Below are positions 13,621 through 13,684 of a DNA stretch of 13,684 bases, piece by piece; position 1 is the stretch's first letter, and each line of letters opens with the position of its first letter. Origin of the DNA: Rhodospirillales bacterium (GTDB lineage Bacteria; Pseudomonadota; Alphaproteobacteria; UBA9219); assembly GCA_015654915.1 (NCBI GenBank), contig JAATFY010000104.1, positions 1 to 13,684 on the forward strand. The letters are read 5' to 3'. Both the position numbers and the translations under genes were made by a program. The notes under the pieces were generated by a model. That model was given only the letters and a program-made list of their open reading frames with translations. It had not been told where the DNA came from and made no database searches.

Positions 13621-13684
13621 TCACGCATCGGAAGTGGTCGCGTTCAGCGCGTTTTCCTGGATGAAGTCGCGGCGCTGGTCGACC
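13621..13684 (-). CDS. gyrB: C-terminal end of DNA gyrase subunit B (partial)
   Basis: The minus strand from the right edge reads VDQRRDFIQENALNATTSDA and stops at TGA 13623-13621. The bacterial GyrB C-terminus ends in a very similar RRxFIEENAL... sequence, so this is probably the last 20 codons of gyrB. Only this tail is visible; the topoisomerase IV subunit ParE is an alternative, though its ending usually differs. No clear terminator follows. Confidence 0.6.
   Translation of the reverse strand, partial: VDQRRDFIQENALNATTSDA

Noticed and set aside
1..13684. CRISPR arrays, tRNA or rRNA genes, integrases, transposases
   Set aside because: No spaced direct repeats, cloverleaf-like sequences, rRNA signatures or recombinase motifs were seen on either strand.

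Overview
The window looks like chromosomal DNA of an alphaproteobacterium. It is GC-rich with GC-ending codons, its spermidine genes are of the carboxyspermidine type, and it carries palindromic intergenic repeats of a kind common in that class. The genus cannot be named from the sequence.

Layout, left to right. (1) Position 3-707 (+) is the 3' part of a gene with an HExxH metallopeptidase motif, cut by the window edge. (2) A small glycine-zipper stress-type protein (806-1303, -) ends at a UUCG hairpin terminator. (3) A six-gene polyamine cluster fills 1425-8605, all on the minus strand. In transcription order it encodes a fold-III basic amino acid decarboxylase (called D2 here), carboxy(nor)spermidine synthase/dehydrogenase, carboxy(nor)spermidine decarboxylase, agmatine deiminase, N-carbamoylputrescine amidase and a second fold-III decarboxylase (D1). 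(4) A 641-residue multi-spanning GT-C/STT3-like membrane protein (9127-11052, -). (5) Undecaprenyl-diphosphatase uppP (11263-12084, +) lies between two copies of a triple-hairpin repeat. (6) A 2OG-Fe(II) dioxygenase gene (12213-13100, -) carries a palindromic repeat inserted in frame. (7) A small secreted protein (13158-13517, -). (8) The last codons of a probable gyrB (13621 to the right edge, -).

How the genes work together. The cluster encodes a nearly complete route from a basic amino acid to spermidine. A decarboxylase makes putrescine directly from ornithine, or agmatine from arginine. Agmatine deiminase and the amidase turn agmatine into putrescine. Putrescine and aspartate semialdehyde are joined to carboxyspermidine, which is decarboxylated to spermidine. 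No separate arginine decarboxylase is visible, so one of the two paralogous fold-III enzymes may have taken that role. D1 carries Glu where D2 carries Asp in the loop after the conserved NDGxYGS motif.

The most interesting structure is regulatory. Both decarboxylase genes are preceded by copies of the same promoter and leader-RNA segment. The D2 leader is much longer. It ends in a 12-bp helix that would bury the D2 Shine-Dalgarno sequence, and a possible upstream ORF stops inside that helix. This looks like a cis-regulatory RNA, perhaps related to the alphaproteobacterial 'speF' leader motif, and it could sense polyamines or their precursors. Family calls come from motif reading; no database search was run.
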